From Candidatus Termititenax sp. (GTDB taxonomy: Bacteria; Margulisbacteria; Riflemargulisbacteria; GWF2-35-9; DYQY01): a stretch of 56,561 nucleotides of DNA. Position numbers and translations under genes: made by a program. Within the stretch, counting starts at the first letter, position 1; each line of letters starts with the position of its first letter. Under the pieces are notes generated by a model. It was not told the DNA's origin, did no database searches, and worked only from the letters and a program-made list of their open reading frames with translations. The DNA is taken from the NCBI GenBank assembly GCA_020719045.1, contig DYQY01000010.1, positions 1-56,561 on the forward strand. The letters run 5' to 3'. This document shows, in pieces, positions 34,251 through 43,948 of this stretch.

Positions 34251-36017
34251 TTAGCTATTCATATCCTTAGTAAACTGAGCTAAGTGATTAGTAATAACAT
34301 CAGTACTCATTGAACCAACAGCATTTAAGGTACTTATTGTATCTTTAACCTGTGTTATCTCTTGCTGTAAAGCATATAAATCACCAGGGTTCTCTGTAAA
34401 TGTCTGATTATTTGCCATATAGTCTGACATTAATAATAATGTATCAAAAAGCGCCTCAATGGTATTTGCCATACTGTATAGCATTTGTTGATACTTAGTT
34501 GAACCAGCAGGTGCAACGGCAATAGATGTATCCACTGCTATTTCAAAGGCTTTTTGCATTAATGCCCTTGCTCCGCCATTTTCAGGATCAGAATATGCTT
34601 CATGCAGTTCATCATAATAATCATGTGGATTAGTTATTCCCGTAGTTCCAGTTGAGGTTCCAGCTCCACCAGTTATATTATTTACTGCTACATCTGTAAT
34701 ATTTACTATATCGTTTGAAGTTTCATTGTTTAAATTTAAATTGATTTTAAACTCATCACCAAATGCTTCTGTTAAATTATACCTAGTACCATTATATTCC
34801 AAAATAATTTTGCCATTTTCATTTTTAGTTAAATTAATAGTATCAGCACGAGTTGTTCCATGTATTGTAACAACTCCGTCTACTATAGTTGCAACTGAAT
34901 TTGGTATTTGTGTTTGAGCATTATTATTATTGTTTTTCGTACGAATAGTTGAATCAACTGATATTGTATTGTTACCTTGACCACCTCTTATGTCAAAAAT
35001 GGCATTTGTTGGTACCTGTCCATAAGTCTTTAAATTGTAAATATCTCCATTATAATCTAATTCAATATTTTGATTATTGCCTGTTCCCTCAATAGTTAAC
35101 TTTATAACATCATCACCGTCTGTTCCATTTAAAACATAACTTCCATCTGCTGCAATTGACATAAAATTAGGTAATTCACCAGCTGTGAAATAAGAATCCA
35201 CATTATTAACATCTTCCATTACAATATCACCAGAAATACTTGTACTTAACTGGGTAACTCCGTTTACGGAATAACTAAACTCATACTGAGCTTTATTTAA
35301 TTGATTATTCGCGTAAAAAGACTCATTTAGCTGAATATAGTTTCCATCAGCATCATTAATCATTTGTGCAAAATCTAGTTTTACTTCTTGATCATTTATC
35401 ATAAGTCCAACTACTACGTGACCTTGTTCTCCCTGAGTTTCAGAAATATTTACATAAACATTAACTTTTTCTGGAGGGAAACCAGCTGCTAGAAGTAAAC
35501 TTGCAGCTAAGTTACTTAAATCCTCACAGTCGCCAGATTTAGTTGCTAAGGTTTCTTCAACCGTATTCCATCCTTCTCCAGCAGAATCAGCTTCATATGA
35601 AAAGTTGTTTGCTAACAAATTCATAATAAGCTCTAGTCTCATTTCCTCAGCCATATCATCATTAATGCCTAAATCAGCAATAATACTAAGGATATAAGCA
35701 TTTTCTGGTTCAATGTAGCTAGTTACTTCTTTGTTAACTGTTCCAACACCTAAGGAAGCTTTTACGTCTAAGGAAGATTGATAGATTTGCTCTGTAGCTA
35801 CTGCTGACTCAACTTGCTCAGTAGTAGTCGAATAGGAAGGTGATACACCAGTGCTACTTACACCGATATCAGAAATACTACTTTGATAGCTAGCCTCTAT
35901 TGAGCTATCAATGTCTGCACCGACATTAACATAGGAACTCTCAACTTGTTGAGATAATTGGACCTGACTAAGTCCTTCTATGTCTAGTGATGAATCAAAT
36001 CCTGCTTGTCCTGACAT
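34251..36017 (-). CDS. Transglutaminase-like protein with calcium-roll-like repeats and no signal peptide
   Basis: 588 residues. N-terminal 1-95 is Ser/Gln/Val-rich and low in complexity. Residues 100-220 form a transglutaminase/papain-like domain with Cys164 (SGDCEDLSNLAASLLLAAGF), His200 (GEQGHVVVGL) and Asp215 (KLDFA). From about 295 come RTX-like beta-roll segments (NGTDGDDVIKL, IRGGQGNNTISV, HGTTRADTINL), then a helical C-terminal domain (about 465-588). A disordered Ser-rich start, no Sec signal and a helical end recall type III or type I secreted substrates. It might cross-link, cleave or bind proteins outside the cell. AGGGGG precedes the ATG. Function is not established. Confidence 0.7.
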   Translation of the reverse strand: MSGQAGFDSSLDIEGLSQVQLSQQVESSYVNVGADIDSSIEASYQSSISDIGVSSTGVSPSYSTTTEQVESAVATEQIYQSSLDVKASLGVGTVNKEVTSYIEPENAYILSIIADLGINDDMAEEMRLELIMNLLANNFSYEADSAGEGWNTVEETLATKSGDCEDLSNLAASLLLAAGFPPEKVNVYVNISETQGEQGHVVVGLMINDQEVKLDFAQMINDADGNYIQLNESFYANNQLNKAQYEFSYSVNGVTQLSTSISGDIVMEDVNNVDSYFTAGELPNFMSIAADGSYVLNGTDGDDVIKLTIEGTGNNQNIELDYNGDIYNLKTYGQVPTNAIFDIRGGQGNNTISVDSTIRTKNNNNNAQTQIPNSVATIVDGVVTIHGTTRADTINLTKNENGKIILEYNGTRYNLTEAFGDEFKINLNLNNETSNDIVNITDVAVNNITGGAGTSTGTTGITNPHDYYDELHEAYSDPENGGARALMQKAFEIAVDTSIAVAPAGSTKYQQMLYSMANTIEALFDTLLLMSDYMANNQTFTENPGDLYALQQEITQVKDTISTLNAVGSMSTDVITNHLAQFTKDMNS

Positions 36018-36121
36018 TTATACCCCCTAATATTCTTACGGATATAATATCGACAATTTTGAGGATTTAAATGTATGAATATTTTCTGGTTCAATTAATC
36101 CAGAGAATAATGAAGACAAGT

Positions 36122-39100
36122 CTAATTAGCTAAAGATAATACACTAACACTGTCTCTTACAAATGTATAAGCTACTCTGTTATGGCCTTTTTCGTTAAAA
36201 ACCTCAGTATGTCCAAAACTAATACCTAGAGGGTGCTCGTCATCTTTTAATAAATAGGGATCATTTTTTTCACCCATCACAATATCACTAATGTATTTTT
36301 GCTGTAAGCGTACATCCTTTAACCCTTGATAGTTTTCTAAATATCTACCAATTGTTGCATCGCTAACTATAGAATTATTTTTTTGTAGAACAACTTCTGT
36401 TTCTTCTACATTAATGGTTGATGGGATTTCTACTTTTGTAGTCAATCTTCTTCTGTGGTTTCTTCTCATTGAAATATGCACAACATTTTCCAATCCATAA
36501 AGCTCTACTGCACTTTGTAACTCAGCCTTCAATGCTTCTCTATCCTTAGCGATTATTGGCGTTAAAATAGTAACATTATCCCTATTCTCTCTAACAAAAT
36601 AATCAGCGGACAAAATAATTTCTCTTTGTTTCTCTTTATCATCTACAATTGAGCTACCATCAGAGCTTATTGCATACTGTCCTTCATGGTACTTAAGTAG
36701 CATACCAAAACTATTCAATCTGTGAGCTTTGGACTTCTCAGTTATTATTATCTCTTTACTTGAATTGACCTGTTTCATAGAGAATTCGCTAGTCTTATCC
36801 TTACCAATGATTAAGGTTAAGGCTATTTTATTTAGAATAGACTGTAACAACATATGATTACCAGCAAGTTGAACTGGTATTGATTGTAAGGTTAATGCAC
36901 CATTTGCATCTAAATATCCAGTAAGCGAATAATTATTAAAGGAAAAATTAATATATGTTGTACTATTTGCTCGTTTCATTTGAATATGTTTAAGAACCCC
37001 TTTGAGTGGGCCATCATATTCATCAGGAGTAATTGTAACATTTTCTACTAAGTCGAAATTAAAATCATTTTTTAGAGTTGCTAGCTCTTTATCTAAGTCA
37101 GTAATAACGTCACCATCAGGCCTTTGACTCCTTCTTTGCTCAACAAAACGGAATACTATTTGTGATGTTTCTTCAATTTCTTCTTGCTTCATTTTCTCTT
37201 GAAGTTGTTCTGCTTCTCTCTTCTTGGCTTCCTCTAATTCTACTTGTGCTCTTCTTTTTTCTCTTGCTTCGTTGATAAGTTCATCATTTAGTTGTTTATT
37301 TATCTGTTGAATCTTACTTTCTAACCCTCTAATAATTACTTCACCATATGTAATAACGTCATTAATCTTAGAAACAATCGCGTCTCCCTCTTCACCTTTT
37401 TTTACTAACGCTGGTTTTAACTCATTTGGCTTCATTGATAGTTCCTGCTTTAAGACATCAGCATATAATTCAGCTGGTTCTTCTAATCCATCATCCAAAA
37501 GCATAGCATTTAAAGCAATATCTTCAGCATCTTCTTTCAATTTATTTAAGCTTATTAATAAGTCTTTAATTTTTGAAATTATTATTTGATACTTTTCTAT
37601 TTGCTCTTTTAACGGCAAAGTAACTTCAAGAGAAATATTTTCATTATCAATAGATTGTTTATAGCCATGAACCTTAATAATCTCTGGTAGTGACAAAGAC
37701 AGAACTAATTTAACATCTTCCAACTTTTCTCTAAAAGCTTGTATTAATCTAGCTTCTTCAGCAATTCTAGCTTCTTCTGCATCTTGAATCCTTCGTGCCT
37801 CTTCTGCATCTTTAATTGCTTTTTCTGCTGCTTGTTTCCTTGATTTAAGCTCAGAATCAATTAGTCTTATACGATTATCAACAGTTGACCAAATACTCGA
37901 AATATAAGTTGATTGATTAGAATCATTCATCTGTCTTGTTAAGTTTTTTAAACATGAATTTGGCTTATTCTTCCTCAAACTATTAAGCTGAGAAAGATAG
38001 TTGCTTAATTGTCCATCTGTTGATTGCTTTAAAAAATCAGGGAAGTCATTTGATAAATACATGATCTCAAATGCAAAATACAAATTATCTGACTTATCTT
38101 TGCTAGAAATCTTTACTAATATATCGACAATAGCTTTTTTATTATCATTATCTATGGCTTGATGTTTTAATAAATCTAATAAAAACAGAACTTTGTTAGT
38201 ATCAAATTCAGAAATTTCCAAAATATTACGCAAATATTCATTATAAATAATAATATATGAGCTATCCATCAAAGATATTTTGTCTAAAAACTCAGTCAAA
38301 TTTTCTAATTGATAAAAATTACTAATAGTCACCATCCTTAATATATACATATAAAGCTGAAAATTATCTTCTGCGTACTTTTGAATATTTGAATCAGATA
38401 AAAAGGATAAAGGATTAAGGATCGCTAGCGGACTAGATGGCATATATTTAACAGCAGAATGAAAATTGCTTTGATAAGTCTCACCAGTAGCTGCATCAAA
38501 ATCTATAACACCATCACTATTAACACTCATTAACTGAGAACTATTTTTAAGCATATTAAAAACTAGCATTTGCTGATAATAAATAATAAACTGCAAGGCA
38601 TTCTTTAAGGAAGTAATAATCTGAACAACTTGAATATCATAATCTGTTTTTGCTGTTTTATTTAATGATGCTAATCTATTTACAATTAATGGGTAGAGCC
38701 AACCTGCATTTACACTACTTTTATTAACATCCTTATTCATTTCATTTATCAATGGATCACCTATAGCAAGTAACTCTTGAATAATAGATCTATAATTATC
38801 AGTTAAATTATCTGAATGATTTTTTAAATATCCATTTGCTTTAACCAAAACATTTCTGGTACTATCTAGGCCAATATTTCTTGGTGTCAGAATAGTACAA
38901 AAATAGCACAGCAACAAAACAGCGTCCTCGTTTACATCTGATTCGTTTTCTAAATTTGCAGCACTAAGTAACTCAATAGAAATTTTTAAAACCAAATCTG
39001 ATATTTGATTAAATTTTTCTTTTCCAAAACCTTTTTCTGCTTTTATTAGTAAATCTGATAACAAACAAACGTATTCAGTATTATCATCAGAGGAAAAAGC

Positions 39101-39709
39101 ATTTTTACTAATATAGTCTAAGATATGCTCCCAATGATTAATAAATATTAACGGCATATACTCTTCGTCTCTAAAAAAACTTATAAATGAGGGTAATGTT
39201 TTCATCATATCATCGTCCATTGGTCTAGAAGACATTTCCTTGTCTAACTGAACATACATATCTCTTGCAAAAGATAATAATCGTAAATCTTTATCAGCAT
39301 CACACCTAAAAATATTAAAAAACAATATTAGAGCAGATTGATAAATTCCATTATTAGATGGATTCTGAATTGCACTTACTACTTCATAAGCAAGACTTGA
39401 ATTATAGTTTTTTCTAAAATAGTTTATAATATTCTCACTTCTTAGTTCACTACTTAGTAATCTAATAGCCTCTAATCCACCTCCATGAGAACGAACAAAA
39501 CTCATTAATTTATATATATCAAATACATCAAAATATATTCTGCTCCCTGTTAAGGCTTCTTCAGATTCATGAAAACTAAAAAATAACTTTTGAAAACTCT
39601 TAATAAGTGAAGGCGCATAGGCATTATAACCAAAAACACCAATACTCTTTAGTTCTGATATTAACCAATTTAAATCTTTTGTAGGTATACTTATAACTTT
39701 ATTATTCAT
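36122..39709 (-). CDS. Uncharacterised giant helical protein (1195 aa) with central coiled coils
   Basis: No family recognised. Residues 1 to about 600 are alpha-helical with a HEAT/ARM-like rhythm of leucine-rich helices and many Asn/Asp; about 620-680 and 810-850 are Ala/Glu/Arg/Lys coiled coils (AEKAIKDAEEARRIQDAEEA and AREKRRAQVELEEAKKREAE); a C-terminal third of mixed strands and helices follows. No signal peptide or membrane helix. It is separated by 104 bp from the 588 aa gene downstream. The size and coiled coils suggest a scaffold. Codon use and base composition look like the neighbours. Confidence 0.6.
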   Translation of the reverse strand: MNNKVISIPTKDLNWLISELKSIGVFGYNAYAPSLIKSFQKLFFSFHESEEALTGSRIYFDVFDIYKLMSFVRSHGGGLEAIRLLSSELRSENIINYFRKNYNSSLAYEVVSAIQNPSNNGIYQSALILFFNIFRCDADKDLRLLSFARDMYVQLDKEMSSRPMDDDMMKTLPSFISFFRDEEYMPLIFINHWEHILDYISKNAFSSDDNTEYVCLLSDLLIKAEKGFGKEKFNQISDLVLKISIELLSAANLENESDVNEDAVLLLCYFCTILTPRNIGLDSTRNVLVKANGYLKNHSDNLTDNYRSIIQELLAIGDPLINEMNKDVNKSSVNAGWLYPLIVNRLASLNKTAKTDYDIQVVQIITSLKNALQFIIYYQQMLVFNMLKNSSQLMSVNSDGVIDFDAATGETYQSNFHSAVKYMPSSPLAILNPLSFLSDSNIQKYAEDNFQLYMYILRMVTISNFYQLENLTEFLDKISLMDSSYIIIYNEYLRNILEISEFDTNKVLFLLDLLKHQAIDNDNKKAIVDILVKISSKDKSDNLYFAFEIMYLSNDFPDFLKQSTDGQLSNYLSQLNSLRKNKPNSCLKNLTRQMNDSNQSTYISSIWSTVDNRIRLIDSELKSRKQAAEKAIKDAEEARRIQDAEEARIAEEARLIQAFREKLEDVKLVLSLSLPEIIKVHGYKQSIDNENISLEVTLPLKEQIEKYQIIISKIKDLLISLNKLKEDAEDIALNAMLLDDGLEEPAELYADVLKQELSMKPNELKPALVKKGEEGDAIVSKINDVITYGEVIIRGLESKIQQINKQLNDELINEAREKRRAQVELEEAKKREAEQLQEKMKQEEIEETSQIVFRFVEQRRSQRPDGDVITDLDKELATLKNDFNFDLVENVTITPDEYDGPLKGVLKHIQMKRANSTTYINFSFNNYSLTGYLDANGALTLQSIPVQLAGNHMLLQSILNKIALTLIIGKDKTSEFSMKQVNSSKEIIITEKSKAHRLNSFGMLLKYHEGQYAISSDGSSIVDDKEKQREIILSADYFVRENRDNVTILTPIIAKDREALKAELQSAVELYGLENVVHISMRRNHRRRLTTKVEIPSTINVEETEVVLQKNNSIVSDATIGRYLENYQGLKDVRLQQKYISDIVMGEKNDPYLLKDDEHPLGISFGHTEVFNEKGHNRVAYTFVRDSVSVLSLAN

Positions 39710-39754
39710 AATTAATAAATATATCGGCTGCCTAACATAATTGTTGCAATGAAA

Positions 39755-40399
39755 TTAAAAAATTAAGCGTAGTTTCTCTTTTACTTCTTCTTTTGTCTTA
39801 CATTGATCAATTAGACGAACTGCACAGATATTTTTCGCTCCAGTTGCTAAAACACCCTTTACGTTCGAGAGGTCTATGCCTCCGATAGCTACAAAAGGCA
39901 ACTTGTTGTAACTCATCATCTCAGATAAACCAGAAAGCCCTATTGCTGGGTCAGCAATAATCTTTGTAGGTGTTTTATAAACAGGACCCATTCCGATGTA
40001 GTCTGGATTCAGGATATTAGCTTGCTTAACTTGCTCAACATTATGAGTGGATAATCCGATAATCATTTTTTCACCAACTAATTGTCTTACTTCACTATAC
40101 GACATATCGTCTTGTCCTATATGCACACCATCAGCATTAACATCCATTGCTAAATATGGGTCATCGTTTATGATAAAGCGACTATTTGAACCTTTAGTGA
40201 TAGAACGGAGATTCTTGGCTATATTAATAATGTTGGTGGGTTGAAGTGTTGAAGAGTTTATGGGTTTAATCCTTAATTGAATAAAAGCTACTTTTTCTTC
40301 TACGAGAACTTCTGTTAATTTTTCAAAACCTAGAACTGGATTCGTGAGAACAGCATAAAACCCAAAATCTAATTGAACTCTATTGTTTGATAAGCTCAT
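39755..40399 (-). CDS. thiE: Thiamine-phosphate synthase (ThiE/TenI fold)
   Basis: Joins the thiazole and pyrimidine phosphates to make thiamine phosphate. QLRIKPINSS, the pyrimidine-site INDDPYLAMDVNADGVHIGQDD, GLSTHNVEQV and GMGPVYKTPTK are the family motifs, and the phosphate-binding AIGGI is present. At 214 residues it is normal. TenI, a related aminopyrimidine aminohydrolase-associated fold, is the alternative, but the DDMSYSEVR segment and GPVYKTPTK favour ThiE. It overlaps cysS by 20 bp. No TPP riboswitch is visible and no other thi gene is near. Confidence 0.9.
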   Translation of the reverse strand: MSLSNNRVQLDFGFYAVLTNPVLGFEKLTEVLVEEKVAFIQLRIKPINSSTLQPTNIINIAKNLRSITKGSNSRFIINDDPYLAMDVNADGVHIGQDDMSYSEVRQLVGEKMIIGLSTHNVEQVKQANILNPDYIGMGPVYKTPTKIIADPAIGLSGLSEMMSYNKLPFVAIGGIDLSNVKGVLATGAKNICAVRLIDQCKTKEEVKEKLRLIF

Positions 40400-41723
40400 A
40401 AGAATCTTTGGAGTCTTTAACTATATAACCTAAATCACTTAACTGAAGCCTTAATCTATCCGATTCAGCCCAGTCTTTATTTTGCTTAGCCTGCCATCTT
40501 TTATCTGCTAATTCTTTAATTTGGACAGGAACAGTTGCTTCTTGTTTAACTTCTGAATATTTATCTAGACCTAAAACTGTCAGAAATTCTAACAATAACT
40601 CTAAGGTTTCTTTTGAGTGAGTCTTATTTAATTCTTTTAGTAAGTTGAAGATTACAGCTAAAGCTCTTGCAGTATTAAAATCATCTTCTAGTGAAGAAAT
40701 AAACTCGTCTTTATACTCAGTTAGGTTAACGTTTGTAATCTGTAAATCCTTTAAAGCCAAAACGCTCCTTATTCTGTCACCAGCTGTTTTTGCTTGTTCA
40801 AGCTCTTTATCTGAGTAATTTATAGGCATACGATACTGTGTCATCAGAAAAAACAACCTAAGATCCATAGGAGAATATTTCTTTAGAACTTCTCTTACTG
40901 TGAAAAAATTATTTAGTGACTTACTCATTTTTTCATTATCAATACGAACAAAACCATTGTGCATCCAATAATTAGCCATCTTCTTGCCAGTTAGGGCCTC
41001 TGTTTGAGCTATTTCATTTTGATGATGTGGGAAAATAAGATCTTGTCCGCCACCGTGAATATCAAAAGTATCACCGAGGTATTCTCTGCTCATTACGCTA
41101 CATTCAATATGCCAACCTGGTCTACCTTCAGACCATGGACTATTCCAGGTAAGATTGCTCTTATCGTCACCCTTCCAAAGCACAAAATCAAGCGGATTCT
41201 TCTTGCTAGTGTTTATCTCTACTCTAGCCCCAGCCTGCATTTCTTCTGGGTTTCTACAGGAGAATTCGCCATATTCGCTGAATTTGCTGATATCAAAATA
41301 AACGTCACCTTCTGACTCGTATGCAATTCCCTTACTTTCTAACTCTTGTACAAATTTAATAATCTGAGGAATATGTTCAGTTACTTTTGGATAATTATCT
41401 GCTCTTTTTATATTTAACATATCCATATCCGTAAAATACTCCGCAATCATCTTCTTAGATAATTCCAATGGCTCAATGCCTTGCTCTTTAGCCCTATTTA
41501 AGATTTTATCATCAACATCAGTAAAGTTCTGGATGTAAGTTACTTTATACCCAAGATACTCAAAAGCTCTTCTAACAATATCAAAAACCACATAGGCTCT
41601 AGCATGTCCTATATGACAAAGGTCATAAACAGTTACGCCACAAACATACATTTTTACTTCTTTTTCATTAATTGGTATGAAGTCTGCTTTTTTCCTAGTT
41701 AAAGTATTGTATATTTTAATCAT
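40380..41723 (-). CDS. cysS: Cysteinyl-tRNA synthetase
   Basis: Class I synthetase charging tRNA-Cys. HIGH-type motif HIGHA in CGVTVYDLCHIGHARAY, zinc ligands including Cys28 and Cys/His of GWHIECSVMS and PHHQNEIAQTEA, and the KMSKSLNN loop are all in order. The 447-residue length is typical for bacteria. It overlaps ispF by 8 bp and thiE by 20 bp, making an ispF-cysS-thiE message; ispF-cysS adjacency is common. Confidence 0.97.
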   Translation of the reverse strand: MIKIYNTLTRKKADFIPINEKEVKMYVCGVTVYDLCHIGHARAYVVFDIVRRAFEYLGYKVTYIQNFTDVDDKILNRAKEQGIEPLELSKKMIAEYFTDMDMLNIKRADNYPKVTEHIPQIIKFVQELESKGIAYESEGDVYFDISKFSEYGEFSCRNPEEMQAGARVEINTSKKNPLDFVLWKGDDKSNLTWNSPWSEGRPGWHIECSVMSREYLGDTFDIHGGGQDLIFPHHQNEIAQTEALTGKKMANYWMHNGFVRIDNEKMSKSLNNFFTVREVLKKYSPMDLRLFFLMTQYRMPINYSDKELEQAKTAGDRIRSVLALKDLQITNVNLTEYKDEFISSLEDDFNTARALAVIFNLLKELNKTHSKETLELLLEFLTVLGLDKYSEVKQEATVPVQIKELADKRWQAKQNKDWAESDRLRLQLSDLGYIVKDSKDSYELIKQ

Positions 41724-42189
41724 TAGTTACTATAGCGCTCGCTAATGCTGCTATTCCTTCTTTACGACCAGTAAATCCAAGCTTTTCTGTTGTAGTAGCT
41801 TTAATGTTAATCTGGTCAACAGAGATACCCATTACATCCGCTAGATTCTTTTCCATTTGTGAAATACATGGTGCTAATTTAGGCTCCTGTGCGATTACTG
41901 TCACGTCTATATTGTTAACAACATAAGGGGAAATAATACAAACTACTTTCTGAAGCAAAATTAGACTGGATATCCCTTTATACTCAGCGTCGGTATCTGG
42001 GAAATGTCTCCCAATATCACCTTTACCAGCTGCACCTAGCAGTGCGTCCATTACAGCATGAGTTAAAACATCTGCATCACTATGACCATTAAGCCCTAAT
42101 GAATACTCAACCTTAACTCCTCCAAGAATTAAGTCTCTACCTTCTTTAAACTCATGAACATCAAAACCGTTTCCTACTCTTAACAACAA
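41716..42189 (-). CDS. ispF: 2-C-methyl-D-erythritol 2,4-cyclodiphosphate synthase
   Basis: Fifth step of the MEP isoprenoid pathway. The zinc ligands are in GFDVHEF (Asp, His) and NGHSDADVL (His), and GDIGRHFPDTD and the SLGLNGHSDAD cavity motif are present. At 157 residues it is standard. The start is one of two adjacent TTG codons (42189 or 42186); the second lies 6 bp after GGAG and is the better placed. Other MEP genes are not in the window. Confidence 0.96.
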   Translation of the reverse strand: MLLRVGNGFDVHEFKEGRDLILGGVKVEYSLGLNGHSDADVLTHAVMDALLGAAGKGDIGRHFPDTDAEYKGISSLILLQKVVCIISPYVVNNIDVTVIAQEPKLAPCISQMEKNLADVMGISVDQINIKATTTEKLGFTGRKEGIAALASAIVTND

Positions 42190-42259
42190 TTACTCCTACT
42201 TACTCTTCTATTAGAGTAAGTATAATTGATGAGTTTTGTATTTACAATTACTAAGCTTA

Positions 42260-43918
42260 CTAATTATCGTCAAACAACTTATCTATCTCTTGCTGGTCAA
42301 TTGCACCATCTTGTTCACCAAAGCCAGTCAAGTTCAACTTTATAATGCCTTTTCTATTTAAGGCTTTTGCTTGAGAAATGAGAGTATCAGTAGCATCCTG
42401 AACCTCGACATCTGTGTAGTTATCTTTACGCAGGTCAATAACTTCGTTAATCATAGCCCTTAAACCTTCTGAAAGTTCGGAAAAAATATCGTTTCTCTCA
42501 TCTTCTGGCATGTTTATAAAACACAATGCTAGGATATTTGGATCTACTTCCATTAGTAACTTTGTTAATGAGTCTTTTGGCAATAAGGTTAAGTCTTCGA
42601 ACAGAATAATCATATCCCTAATTTCTGTTAGAACATCAGGGTGCTTTTCACTAAGTTGTTTTGCAAGTTCACTCTTCTTCTGATTGGAAAACTTATCAAG
42701 GATTGGCATAACTGAACGTTTGCCACCTACTAATACTAAATTAGCTAATTTCTCATTAAACTGCTTTTCAAGCTCTTGTATTTGCTCTATTGGGTAATCT
42801 ATCTCATATGCAAGATATGGAATAATCTCTGACTGTTCCTCAATTGTATATTTCATAAAAATTATTCTAGATAAATGGCTTGGTAAGAAAGAAACAATTA
42901 TTGCTACATTCTGCCAATACTCATCTATGTTAGCTGCTTTTCCTTTTGGCTTTTCTTGTTGCAAAATAAAAGCAAGTTTAAAAATATTTGATTCATCAAC
43001 AAAAGTGAATAACTCACTTTTAATAACATGCCCCATCTCATCATCATCGCCAGCTTGCTTATGTGATACATCTAAAGAAATCTCATTTCCGAGGCCTGCT
43101 AACCCACCCTGAGCACCTGCCGCAGCTGCTCCTCCTAACGTCGCTGCAGTCCCTTTTGCATCATCACCATCACCTTTAGCACCACCAGCACCGGCAACCT
43201 CTTTCTTAGCTCTTCCAAAAACCACTATTAATAAAACTACTACAATTATTATTACCAAAAAGCCAATAATAATAACAATTAAGTTATTTATATCCATTTG
43301 TGTTTTCATTCCAGCATTAAGTGAAGAATTTGAAGACACAGCAGCATTAATAGCAGCATTTACCTCAGGAATCTTAATATTAATATTAATGGTATTCATT
43401 ATTTCTTTAATACCTTCAATTGTGGCCTGGTTAAAAAAATCAAAAGGTTTATCCCTCTTGTCTAAGGCTCTATTTACTACAATAGTTGAAAGTGGATACT
43501 TATTAAATTCCATGACATCTTTTACCATATCTTCTACGGTTTTCTGGTCTCTAACGTCTGGAGCAATCCATATACCAATATCATAACCATTCAAATAATA
43601 AACCGTTCCTACTCTTGGCGGTTCGATAACCTGATTCGGAACACCTGGTAATAGCAAGTTAGTTGGCTGAGATAATACTTCTTCTTTTTTAGTAACATTT
43701 ACCTTGATGTCTATCATTACTCGTTCAACACCATACACTCTATCTAATAAATGTTGAATTTCTCTATTCTTATTTTGTTGATAAGAAATAACAGCAGCTG
43801 AATCATTAAATGAAAGATATGCTGTTTCTTCAACTGAAAAAGAAACAGAAAGCATTAAAGAGCAAATTATTAATATTTTAATGATTTTTTTAATCACAGT
43901 ATCTCGCATCCTATCCAT
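42260..43918 (-). CDS. FliF-FliG-like single-chain membrane protein with a C-terminal FliM-like motif
   Basis: 552 residues. Signal peptide to about 30; external region (30-210) with VYGVERVMIDIKVNVTKKEE, resembling the FliF/YscJ ring-building fold; transmembrane helix 211-234; Gly/Ala-rich linker (240-280); then cytoplasmic FliG-like region (305-525) in which HPDVLTEIRDMIILFEDL, LTKLLMEVDPNILALCFINM and the end helix copy the FliG middle and C-terminal pattern closely. FliG charged torque residues (R281, D288, D289, R297 in E. coli numbering) appear not to be kept. The tail AIDQQEIDKLFDDN resembles the LSQDEIDALL motif by which FliM binds CheY. GGGG lies before the ATG. Third gene of a TPR-lipoprotein operon. 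Confidence 0.8.
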   Translation of the reverse strand: MDRMRDTVIKKIIKILIICSLMLSVSFSVEETAYLSFNDSAAVISYQQNKNREIQHLLDRVYGVERVMIDIKVNVTKKEEVLSQPTNLLLPGVPNQVIEPPRVGTVYYLNGYDIGIWIAPDVRDQKTVEDMVKDVMEFNKYPLSTIVVNRALDKRDKPFDFFNQATIEGIKEIMNTININIKIPEVNAAINAAVSSNSSLNAGMKTQMDINNLIVIIIGFLVIIIVVVLLIVVFGRAKKEVAGAGGAKGDGDDAKGTAATLGGAAAAGAQGGLAGLGNEISLDVSHKQAGDDDEMGHVIKSELFTFVDESNIFKLAFILQQEKPKGKAANIDEYWQNVAIIVSFLPSHLSRIIFMKYTIEEQSEIIPYLAYEIDYPIEQIQELEKQFNEKLANLVLVGGKRSVMPILDKFSNQKKSELAKQLSEKHPDVLTEIRDMIILFEDLTLLPKDSLTKLLMEVDPNILALCFINMPEDERNDIFSELSEGLRAMINEVIDLRKDNYTDVEVQDATDTLISQAKALNRKGIIKLNLTGFGEQDGAIDQQEIDKLFDDN

Positions 43919-43948
43919 AACGATACCCCTATTATATCTGTGATAAGG

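Noticed and set aside
39755-40399. TPP riboswitch for thiE
   Set aside because: thiE overlaps cysS, leaving no leader, and no THI-box sequence was seen in the operon's upstream region.
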